From contig CM048555.1 of the NCBI GenBank assembly GCA_026413225.1, positions 81,847,785-81,911,784 of the forward strand: a stretch of 64,000 nucleotides of DNA. Reading direction: 5' to 3'. Origin of the DNA: Otis tarda (taxonomy: Eukaryota; Chordata; Aves; Otidiformes; Otididae). Both the position numbers and the translations under genes were made by a program. Shown one piece after another: positions 1 through 8,979 of this stretch (the stretch's first letter is position 1; each line of letters starts with the position of its first letter). The notes beneath the pieces are model-generated. The model worked only from the letters and a program-made list of their open reading frames with translations. It had not been told where the DNA came from and made no database searches.

Positions 1-970
1 ACAGAGCAGGCAGGTCTGGGCAGAGGACATTGCACGTGATTTGTACAATGGCAGAGCATCTCCCTGAGATCTGAACTCCCCTGGTTGTGATTCTGCAGAA
101 GTCATGAGCATCTGGCCTATTTTATTAATCTTTGTAATTGTTATTCTTGTTTTTACCTGTTTTATGAATCTTTGTAAATGCTACAGGGTTTTTTTCTTGG
201 TTTTTTTAGACTACTATAAGAAATATATTGACTTCTGCAGATGGGTATATTTATCTTGTGACAAAAGGAAATAGATAAAGGAATAGAAGTGTTTTGCTTT
301 GTTGCATCTTGGTTTGGCTGTAAAGATCAGGGAGTGAAACTTTTGTGACAGCAAGAAGAGTCTAAGTTTAGCATTCAGCTCTGTCCTGTTGTCTCAGCTA
401 TAAATTTACATTTTCCTGAGCACTGGGAAACAGGACAACTGCTCAAGTGCAGCAGGTCAGAAGAAGGGCCTTTCAGCCCATCTACGAGAGTGAGCAGCAC
501 TAGATGTGCAGAGAAAATGAATTCACTTTTATGGAATAATCTCTCAGTAAGGAAAATAGTTTTGTGTTACTCCTTTTAGAGATCAGCTTTCAGCAGCAAG
601 ATTTATGTTGCGTCTAAAAGATGACACTGCTCTTGAAATCTTAACTCTGCGTATTCCTGGAAATACCTGACTGCTCCCCGGCATACTCATATCATGTTGA
701 AAGCAGAGACTGTCACTAGACAAAGATAACAGCTTTTTACTCTTTTTTTTTTTTCCACACACAAACATTTGTCATCTCCTGTGGCCTTTCCTCCCCTGCT
801 GACATCCTCCCAGTGCCTCATTCCCATTCTCCTCCTTTTCATCCAGTTCTCCATCCTTCTCTCAACACTCTCATCTCTTTTGTCCCTTTCTTCTCAGTGC
901 AAATGCGCTTTGTTTTTTCTCAAACCTGAAGTCTAACTTGGTTCTCCCCATCTCTTCTCCTGCAGATCTT
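1..970. other. Non-coding stretch, no gene seen
   Basis: No recognisable gene or repeat family in most of this stretch. It is AT-rich at the left, and from about 770 it becomes strongly pyrimidine-rich on the + strand. That pyrimidine-rich lead-in may be the decayed 5' continuation of the L2-like element that follows, but I cannot align it with confidence. Confidence 0.5.
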
Positions 971-974
971 TTGC

Positions 975-1462
975 AATCCAGCATCCATATACTGCCCTTC
1001 ACTGAAACCGCTCCTGTTCCACTCTTCACCAGTCTCTTCCCATCCAAATTTCAAGCCTACTTTGGATGCATGGATGGCTTGGACCTGCCAGCCCCATCCA
1101 TGTGTTCACTGGGTATGTCCTTCTCTTTGTGATCTTGTTCTTCTTGATTTCTATTACTCTTTCCCCTCTTGGTTCTCCTCCCACCTTTCTAGTCACCTAC
1201 TCGGTGTCCTTCACAGGATTCTCCTAATCTCCCTACTCACTGCCTGCAGGACCGTTACAGGGCTTTGCATTTGGTTTCTTTTCCCTCTCCCCATCTCTCT
1301 GGGAACCTCATCCACAAACACACCATCTGTACTGATGACTCACAAATCCACCTCTCTCTTCCAATATGTCTCTCTCTCTGTCCGGACTGAAATCTTGACC
1401 TGTCCTTCTGGCTTTTCCTCAGAGATGTCTTGCCAGCAGCCCAAATCTAGTCTAGACTGGGC
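975..1462 (+). mobile_element. Ancient L2-like LINE, ORF2 reverse-transcriptase fragment
   Basis: This is a decayed piece of a non-LTR retrotransposon of the L2 group, sense on the + strand. The order of remembered L2 reverse-transcriptase landmarks is kept: a stretch like SWFSSHLSSHLLGV (about 1170-1210) matching the family's SWFSSYLSNR-type block, then a LFPLPISLG-like block (about 1280-1305), then at 1328-1339 the codons for C-T-D-D followed by S-Q-I-H-L-S. The last corresponds to the catalytic Y-A-D-D box and its usual T/S-Q-I/L tail. These blocks lie in different frames, so the copy has frameshifts and is dead. The 5' and 3' ends of the element are missing. L2 copies in birds are relics inherited from early amniotes, so great age is expected from the family. 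The match is from memory of the L2 consensus and not from an alignment. Confidence 0.65.
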
Positions 1463-3840
1463 TTTTTTTTTCTTTTTTACACCTAATGGGGAAACAAAAA
1501 GAAACTTTCAGGCATGATTCATCTCATTCTGATGTAGATACTTTAAATAAGTTGGATTAATCACAGCCTGTGAGTTTCTGTTTCTGCCATGGAAGTCTAG
1601 ATGACAGGTAGGGAAATCCGCATTGTCGACGCTTACGCTTGGGTGAGATGAATTCCAGCTGGTGTGATGCAGGTTACAGATTGAGCCCTGTGAGATTGTT
1701 CAGATGAATGTGCGACTTCAGGCTTTACATTGAGGGGCTGGTGGAATATCAAAGCTGAAAATTTCAGTAGCACACGTGGCCACCAAAGACCCTCACAGGG
1801 CAGCCAATCTGTGGCCAAATGGGAAGAAATAGAGATCAAAAACTCCATGTTCCTCAGGAAGGGATTATTTACTTGAGTGCTGACATTCACCAGCCTCAGG
1901 AAGTCTGAGGATTTAAGACACATCTAGTGTTGGTTGTAGAGAGGTTAACACAGGTTTTGCAGTCTAGTCAAAGGATTCAGTGGATATTTCCCTGGCAAGA
2001 AAAGGCAGAGGTGACCTGTGCCACTTTCATGTCATTTTATCCACAGTTGCATCTGCCCTCCCTCTGCTCCCCCTTCTCTGTCCAGCCCATCTTTCGTCCT
2101 CCTTTTCCAAGGTCTTTCCTGGCCAGTGTCCTTGTACCTTACGGTAAAACCTCTCACAAACCTTTCAAACCTTCAGCACATGCTGCTCCCCACTTCCAGA
2201 AAGATTTCTCTTCAGCATCCTGGTTTAAGTCCCCTCTAAAGCTCTTTTGGTGCCAACCCTTGGCAATAACAAGGCTGCTGAGAAAACCTTTGTCATGCTG
2301 GCTAAGAGTAGGCATTGTTCCCTCGAACTTCCAGTTTGTGGTCATAAGTAACACCATGGCATTGATGATGAGTGCTGTGGGGAAAGGCTAATCTCTTCCT
2401 CTGCACACCACCAAGACCACAGCTGACAGGCAGCAGAGGAGAAAGAAGAGGAGGAGGAAGATGCCAAGGCGACTGGACCAATGTACGAGGAGCCCTTTCT
2501 GCAGTGATGTAGTGGTAAGACTTCAGTGGAGAAGACTTCAGTGGAACTGATGGTCCCTCAAGCTGCTTCCTCCTTCACCTGGGTTCCCCACTCTTGGTTG
2601 GAGCTCTTCCAGCCTGTCCCATCCAGCCGCTTTGTCCTGCAGGACTGGCTCCTCCTTAGGCTCTGCAGGGTGAAGTGGTTCAGAGTAGGAGTAGGTTTAG
2701 AAGAAAAGTTCAGTTTGGGTTTAACCTGGGGTGAGAGTTAAAGTCCATTCAAATTCAGATCCCTTCCAGTCCCTCCCGTGTCCACATCCCTTGGTTTCTC
2801 CCCATATCCCACCATTGCCTCCAGGTCTGTTATGAGTTAAACACACACAAACCATTTCAGAGCTCAGTGAAGCTCTTGGAGGAACAGAAAAATAAAAAGT
2901 CTCCACTCAGTGAAGTTTACAAGTCAGGGGACAAATCCCGCATGGCAGCATCTACGCTTTGTGTCTATTTTGGGAAAGAATTTATTTCTGGGCTGAAACC
3001 TTCTCAACCAGGGACCTGTTAGACCTTCTGCTGGGCAGCTGTTGCAGGAGAGATGTTAATACCACTGGAGAGAACAGAAGAGCTGAGACCTTAATTATTG
3101 TGATGGAAAAGACAAAACTAAATTGCAATACATTTGAAAGATGAGTGTAGGCCCTGTATCTCCCTGAAGTCACAAAAATGGATTTTACATGGCCCGCTCC
3201 TGTGATGGTGACCGTTGGGATTCCTCCCACCTTGCTTAAGGAACAGGATTCAGCTCCCAGACACAGACCTCTGTGTTAAGGTGTGCGTAATGCAGGTATC
3301 TACATGTGCATTGAGCATCTCTGCTCCCAGACAGTTGCCAGAGACCCACTCAGTGCAGTCTGCAGAGCTACAAAACACATTTTAGGTGGAAACCTGTTTT
3401 CTTCTGAATTTCAGAATAACAAGTGGTTGCATGACATTTCTCAGGGGTGCAGTACCTTCTGGTGTCCTCCTCTCAAGGTCTGTCATCAGGAAATCACCTG
3501 CTCTGAAAATAAGTCTATGGTATAACTCCGCAGAGCAGGAGGAAGACCATGGTTCTGCTTTGTCACTGTATGAGGGACAGGTCAGGGACGGCTGTGCGAC
3601 TCACACCTTTGTGACAGGACAGGTTGTACTGTCTGCTGTGACTTGGTGGCCTTTCCAGCTCAAGTTGCCCCCGCTCTGCGCCATTTTCAGAGCTAGACCT
3701 GCAGTCTAAAATGGGAACTTAATGAAGAACAGGCGTTTGACCTTTTGAGGGTAAAACGGGGCTTCCAGTCTAAAACTGGATACCTTGGAGGGTTAGGCAA
3801 GGAGTGTGTGGTGCTGGAAATAAAATAAGTAGTTGAACTA
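1463..3840. other. Non-coding stretch, no gene seen
   Basis: Unique sequence with no recognised repeat or gene. Short open frames occur on both strands, but they overlap each other and have no domain-like features. A purine-rich patch lies around 2440-2465. Confidence 0.5.
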
Positions 3841-3844
3841 GCCA

Positions 3845-4080
3845 CGAACGCGGTGACTCTAGTTCTGGATCATTACCCTGCCGGCTGGCAGCAGCGAGGT
3901 CTTCGGCTTCTGAAGGAATTTCCACCCGGAGACCGGTGAGAAGAGAGCAGCGGTAGCCAAGTCTCCGTGCATGAGAGTGTGAATTAGGACCTGCTAACTG
4001 CCATGGCCATCGTCGTGACGGGAAGGAAATTCCAGCAGCCGCTGAGCCCTTTTTACGGGGATGCTGAGGAGGTGCCGGGG
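3845..4080. promoter_or_regulatory. CpG-enriched shoulder upstream of the main CpG cluster
   Basis: I count about 16 CpG dinucleotides in roughly 240 bases, well above the surrounding DNA. A good splice-donor consensus (CCG then GTGAGA, GT at 3936-3937) lies inside it. A CGTCGTGACGG string near 4011-4021 contains a CRE half-site (TGACG). Together with the denser cluster at 4498-4770 it may form one CpG-island-like zone interrupted by lower-CpG DNA. Whether it is transcribed cannot be told from sequence. Confidence 0.3.
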
Positions 4081-4460
4081 CAGGCAGGGGAGGGAGGTGG
4101 TGGAGGTAGAAGAGATCGTGAAAAGATGCTGAAAGTGGAAGAAAAGGAGTAAGGAGATGAAGGCTCCACCAGACTTCTCTTTCTTTTCCCCACTGGAGGA
4201 CAAAAAAAGATGGCAAGGGGAGGGGATTTAGAGAAAAAAAATAAACAAAACGTGGCCTGCATTCAGCTCTTCTGAAGGGTGCTAACAGCAAGGAGCTGAA
4301 TCTGCCACAGATGCATTTAAGCCCTTCCAGCCCATGAATTCTTTTTCCAGAAGTTTCCCAGAGTAAGTAAAATTAATCCAAGACCCAGAGAGCTTTGACA
4401 TTTGGCTATAAATCTACATGTCAGCAGCCTGGGAGTGAAAAGGGGAAAGAAGAAAGGGGG

Positions 4461-4478
4461 AAAAAAAAAAAAAAAAAA
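4461..4478 (+). repeat. Poly(A) tract, 18 bp
   Basis: Uninterrupted run of 18 A between two short G runs. It is not preceded by a recognisable retroposed sequence, so it is a simple repeat and not a retrogene tail. Confidence 0.9.
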
Positions 4479-4497
4479 GGGAAAACAAACCATGTAA

Positions 4498-4770
4498 CGA
4501 AAGAGGGATGAGCTCAGCGCCTGGAGGAGCGAGGCCTGGAGCTGGGGCACGACGTCGCGAGGGGCGGCTGGGGGAGAGGGAGGGACAGACAGGGCAGGGG
4601 GAGGTGGCAGCCGCGCAGCGTGGCCGATGCACGGGTGGGACCATGCTCCTCCGGCGGGAGAGCTGGCGGGATGATGGATAGGCGTCGAGCACTGACGGTA
4701 CCGTCTGGAAGGAACGGGACAGTTAATGTAATCTGAGTGCCGTTGGGGGAGCAGCCTGCGGGTCACCCCG
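4498..4770. promoter_or_regulatory. CpG-dense cluster, candidate CpG-island promoter
   Basis: By my count about 24 CpG dinucleotides lie in about 270 bases, with visibly high G+C. This is the highest CpG density in the window. It contains a CACGACGTCGCG string at 4548-4559 (an ACGT-core, CRE/bZIP-like half palindrome), GGGGCGGCTG at 4561 (SP/KLF-like) and several GCGG/CGGG boxes. A TATA-like GCTATAAATC lies at 4404-4413, left of the cluster on the + strand. CpG islands of this kind usually mark promoters or first exons in vertebrates. No open frame here looks like a real N-terminus, so a non-coding RNA or a 5' UTR exon is more likely than a coding exon. Strand is not decided by the sequence. 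Confidence 0.4.
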
Positions 4771-4852
4771 AGCTGGCCACATGCCATGGGCTTCTTAGAG
4801 ACCTGAACGTGTCTTCTGAGGGAACTTTCAGAACTTCAGGTTTTGGTAGGGC

Positions 4853-4903
4853 TTTTCTTTCTCTTCCTTTTTTTCTTCCCTTTTTTTTTTTTCCTTTTTT
4901 TAA
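4853..4903 (+). repeat. Pyrimidine-rich low-complexity tract
   Basis: Almost pure C/T stretch with long T runs, a simple-sequence tract. It gives rise to F/L/P-rich and K/R-rich open frames on the two strands that should not be read as genes. Confidence 0.85.
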
Positions 4904-5990
4904 TACAATGGAATCTCTGTTTGTGCAAGGGGGGAACACTGGATGAGGGCTTGAGCAGCTGCCATAGATGCTGTTTAGGTTCAGGGAACGTTTTCTTGAG
5001 GGGAGGATTGATGGCTCCTTTCAAGACAACCAGGATCATAAGCCTCCCCTCCCCCTGATCCAGAGACGAGCTGCACACATCCAGCGGCTGCTTCCACGGG
5101 CAGGACCGAGGTTAAATCCACGCAGATGCAGGCTGCAAAAGCAGAGAACCAGTCTAAGACTCTCGCAACTCTCCATCACACTGTCCCTCGGAGATTAAGG
5201 CCTTTCAAGTTGAAGCAGCCAATATGGTTTCGATCAGTCCTGACAGATTTTACAGAAACGGCTTTTGTCTTGCTGCAAGCCCTCAGATGCTTGCGTTAAG
5301 CTTCTTCCAGCTAAGCAAGCTCAGGCTAGGTTTCCAGGGAAGGGGTTCAAGGGATATACAGGGGAAGAGGGGATCTGCATTGCGCGCCAACGGGAGCACT
5401 CTTACCGAGCACAGCAGCGCAGCAGGGCTGGCCAATGGAGACACCTCAGATCTGAGGTCCCCAGACTACAGGTCATGGGGATTCCAAAGTGTTGTTACCC
5501 ACAGCTAAATTATTTGCCCCACTGCCCCTTCTGAACGCCCCCGGTATGGATTTGGGGAGGATGCAGTTATAGTCAAGTTGCTACTGAGGGGTTTTGCAAA
5601 GAGCTCTTAGAGCAGTCGCTGCTTTCCATCCCAGACTTCTCCGTGGAGGGGGAAACAGCTCCAGTTCCTCCCAACCAAAGAGTGCTTTGGGTGGCCAGGG
5701 TACACTGCAGCCCAAATGGCAAATGCCTTCCATGAACCTTCCTTGCCTCCTCAGTGCATTTGGGCTGCAAGGTCCAGTGTGAGAAGGCACGAAAAATATT
5801 TTCTTTTGGTGGGTTAAATGTGTCTTTGAGCCATTGACATTGTTTCATGGAAAATATTAATGGAAATAAACCACGTCCCCCTTTCTGGCCACATTGGTTT
5901 AATATTCATCTAAGAACTTTAGAAGAGATCCCCGCAACTTGGCAGAAGCATGTTGTGCCTCTTATTTTTCCCATGTTGTTTCATCACACA
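4904..5990. other. Non-coding stretch, no gene seen
   Basis: No recognised family. CpG content is still moderately raised between about 5060 and 5420. An AT-rich patch around 5845-5920 carries ATTAA and TAATATT words, but nothing firm can be assigned to it. Confidence 0.45.
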
Positions 5991-5991
5991 G

Positions 5992-6122
5992 GTGATGGGA
6001 CAGACTGCACCCTAGCAAGGTTGTGGATGACACCAAACTGGAGGGGAACTTGTTTTTAGCCTGGACTTGTCATAGAGACCTCCAGAAATCCCTTCCTATC
6101 CCATTTATTCTGTGAGATCCCT
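5992..6122 (+). mobile_element. CR1 LINE remnant: RT catalytic-box piece plus 3' tail
   Basis: Two short CR1 pieces lie in the same order and orientation as in the family. At 5992-6050 the sense strand reads K-V-V-D-D-T-K-L-E (VVDD codons at 6020-6031), the counterpart of the CR1 reverse-transcriptase box F-A-D-D-T-K-L-G. At about 6066-6122 the sequence follows the CR1 3' end (gacctccagaaatcccttcc, then ttattctgtgaga). Most of the element between them is missing, so this is an internally deleted or very decayed copy. The short length limits confidence, but the two pieces support each other. Confidence 0.5.
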
Positions 6123-6129
6123 TTAAATG

Positions 6130-7940
6130 TGAAATACGGCACAACTCTGGACCATCAGGACACAGGAGAGAGCTGAGGATAAACTATGACCAGTCCATTG
6201 AACCCAGCTATGAAGTGATGGAAGAGGAGAAGCCAACTGTATACCATGCTGGGAAATTTTGCCACTCTACATAGGGGATGCAATTTAAACCTCTCTCTGC
6301 TCCTGTGCTCCTCTAAATAATCTCTCATACCTTCTCTCACCCACTCACCCCTCACCAAAAAAAAAAAACCCTGCTTAGCCTAAGAGAACCTCTTACCCTA
6401 GGAAAGTCTTGCTTTCCATTTAATGAGAAAGAGGTGAAGATTTGGGGATGTGCAGCAGCAGAGAGTCTGAAAACAGAGTGATATATTTCAAACCATCACT
6501 TTATAGATGGCTTCTGCTATGCATGCTTCCACAGGCACTTACAGACCTTCCAGAAAACCAGTAATTCACTTTACATTTTGAATCTATATGAACAATTCAC
6601 AAACCAGAACTACATTAAACTACTGGAAGCCTGGAAAAAATTTCAAATGGCCATCAGTCGATTCTTTTGTCTCAGTCATGCCAAGTTTTGCCTAAAGCAT
6701 CTTTGGAAGATGGCGAGAAGAGAGCGGAGCAAGTCAGCAGTATGACGATGGGACCCAGGCCATGTCTGGGCCAGAAGGTCTTTAGTGAATATTCCAGCAC
6801 ATCCAAAAATGTGCTCTGGTGCAATCAGGACAGCAGCTCAGCAGCGTTAAGTGTAGATCCAGAAGACCTGGCTGGTCCCTGACACCTGAACCAGCACCTG
6901 TTGACGTCCAGCAGTGAATCCACAGCCCCATTCATGCACACACACCGCACCAGGTCAAAACAGCACAGGTGGACTGGAATCTAGCCGGGTGAATAAAGAC
7001 ACTCATCTCTCAGCCTGGAACGGGGGATTCTTCACGCCGCGGAGTTTGCATCCGTGTTTCTCTTGGGCTCGTTCTCTAACTCGGACCTGGTTCAAGGCAA
7101 GTTGAAGTTCAGATACTGGGGGGAAGGAAGATAATTTTTACATTTTTGACATAGTAACAATTCTTCTTTTTGCAAACTCACAGACAGCAGCAGCCTCCTC
7201 ATATCAGCAAGCGTTTACTTAGTAGCAGGAAGCCTGAAATTTGATGCTGTCTCCACAAAAATCCTCAAGTACATTTAACAATAGCCCTTGTTTATAGGCA
7301 TCAAGCCGTTTGTTTTCCTCCCTTTCCTACAGTGATGCAACAGCCACTGCTGAAGAATTTGCTTTCCGAGCCAGAGGCTCAGATGCATTTCAGTCCGCAG
7401 CATTTTTGGGTTTATTTCCAGATTTTCAGGGAGCAGATTCTGGCTTCATCGGCTAAATTTCTTCTACACTGTTGGAGGGAGGCTGGCCTGTCCACGGGGT
7501 GATTCATCCTTTCTGGAGCTGATGTTCAAAGGGGTGCATAAACGTAACTCAAGGGCAAGGTTGGGAAGAGAGAACATGGGTTTTTAGCCATGTTCCCCCC
7601 TGCTACAGATTTCCTGTACAGCCTTGGCTCTTCACTTTGTCTTATTGAAAGTAACTCAGTGTCCACCCACCATGGGAAATGACCACTCTCTCGAGGCTCC
7701 TGTTTACACCTTCAACGTGGGTGTCATCACGGTACGCCCAAACAAGAGTATGCCTGCTTGAACACTGGTCGTACTGGGAAGACGCAGTGGAAGCAGCAGT
7801 GTAAGCACATCTGAGAGACTGCTGGAAGGGTGTTTTGGTGGTGGAAGCCTCACTGAGGCAGTCCGGTCCAATGGGCACAGATCTATGGCACTGGGACTCC
7901 AAAGACCTGCTTCTCTAGGCTTGTCCCTTGACTTGGTGGA
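6130..7940. other. Non-coding stretch, no gene seen
   Basis: Nothing recognised. A short A run sits at about 6357-6368. Open frames here are short and lack features of real proteins. Confidence 0.5.
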
Positions 7941-7954
7941 TAAGAACAGATGAA

Positions 7955-8036
7955 ACCCCCTGCTCCTTACAGGGTTGTTGGGGAGTGGATGACCTTTAAA
8001 GGTTCCATCCAACCCAAACCATTCTGTGATTCCATG
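7955..8036 (+). mobile_element. CR1 LINE 3' end, short copy
   Basis: The last about 80 bases follow the avian CR1 3' terminus on the + strand: a cctgctccttacaggg-like block, gatgacctttaaaggt, then the ccaacccaaaccattctgtg signature ending in gattcc. This is the typical 5'-truncated product of CR1 retrotransposition. The left boundary is uncertain. Confidence 0.8.
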
Positions 8037-8209
8037 GGGTCAAATCTGTGATTCAGCTAACCCACACTGTGAGCAGAGGCAGGAGCTATTTTGGGACATT
8101 TTCTGTCATTTTCCACCTCTTGATCCCCCAGCAACCACAATTGCTGCTCTGGGGAGGTGACAATGCCCATCCCTGCCCAGGCCCTTTAGAATTCACTTCT
8201 TCCTTTGTC

Positions 8210-8477
8210 CATCAATTTGTCTAATCCCTTGCTCATCCATCTGCCTCCTGGCACTTCCAGGGCAGTGAATGTCTGCAGAAGTACTTTCTTTCATCTATTT
8301 TAAGTAGCCGCTAGCCTTGTTGACTGCCTTCTAGCTGCTGTATTATAGGACTTGGTGAACAACAGTTCTGCATTCAGCTGCCTGATGCACTTTTTCCACC
8401 ATTTAATTATACCCAATACAGCATTCTCGGCTCCAAATTGAAGAGTACCAACCTTTTCAGTCTCTCTTTATAGGGCA
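8210..8477 (-). mobile_element. Ancient amniote-type CR1 (L3-like) fragment
   Basis: Read on the + strand it follows, block by block, the reverse complement of the old CR1 type found across reptiles: ttgtctaatcccttgc, a cctcctggcacttccagggc-like block, gcagaagtactttctttca, tctattttaagtagccgct, ctgtattataggacttggtg, actttttccaccatttaa and cttttcagtctctctttata. The element is therefore antisense here. It is much more diverged than the neighbouring CR1 at 8757, which fits an insertion before the split of birds from other reptiles. Assignment is from memory of the family consensus. Confidence 0.65.
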
Positions 8478-8756
8478 ATTCAAATACCTTTGGGCAAGTC
8501 ACTGTAAGCTTTCTGTGCCAAAGTTTTCAGCCTTTCCATCAAGGATGTCACTCTTGCTAGCATCCTTTGGCTGCTGCTTTCAGTAAGATCCCTTCTCACT
8601 GAGAAGCTCCAGCACATTCAGAAGCAAATTAAATTAAACAGAATGACAGCAAACTCCTGTTGGTAGTGCAGGGCCCAGGACCCACTGCTGTGCAGGTCTG
8701 AATCCACCTCTTGAGAGGCAATGAACTCTTACTCTGTCCACCTAGAAAATGGCTAG

Positions 8757-8976
8757 ATCTAAGGAAGAAGTTTTTTACACTGAGGGTGGTGGAGCACTGG
8801 CCCAGGATGCCCAGAGAGGTGGTGGATGCCCCATCCCTGGAAACATTCCAGGCCAGGTTGGCCGGGGCTCTGAGCAACCTGATCTGGTTGGAGATGTCCC
8901 TGCTCCTGGCAGGGGGATTGGACTGGATGGGCTTTAACGCTCCCTTCCCACCTAAACCTTTCTGTGATTCTATGTC
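8757..8976 (+). mobile_element. CR1 LINE 3' region, avian subfamily
   Basis: Well-preserved avian CR1 3' segment in sense orientation: ggaagaagttttttacactg, the agaggtggtggatgccccat block, a tccctggaaacattccaggc block, the gccggggctctgagcaacct block, ggcagggggattggactgga, and the closing ctgtgattctatg. It is 5'-truncated like nearly all CR1 copies. It is clearly younger than the antisense CR1 just upstream. A close relative of the same subfamily lies at 45933-46207, and an inverted one at 54828-55003. The 130-codon open frame across it (8711-9103) is CR1-derived 3' sequence, not a gene. Confidence 0.9.
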
Positions 8977-8979
8977 CCA

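Noticed and set aside
3770-4291. A 173-codon minus-strand frame in the CpG-enriched zone
   Set aside because: Low-complexity F/L/P-rich composition from purine-rich DNA. No signal peptide followed by a real domain. More likely a by-product of base composition.
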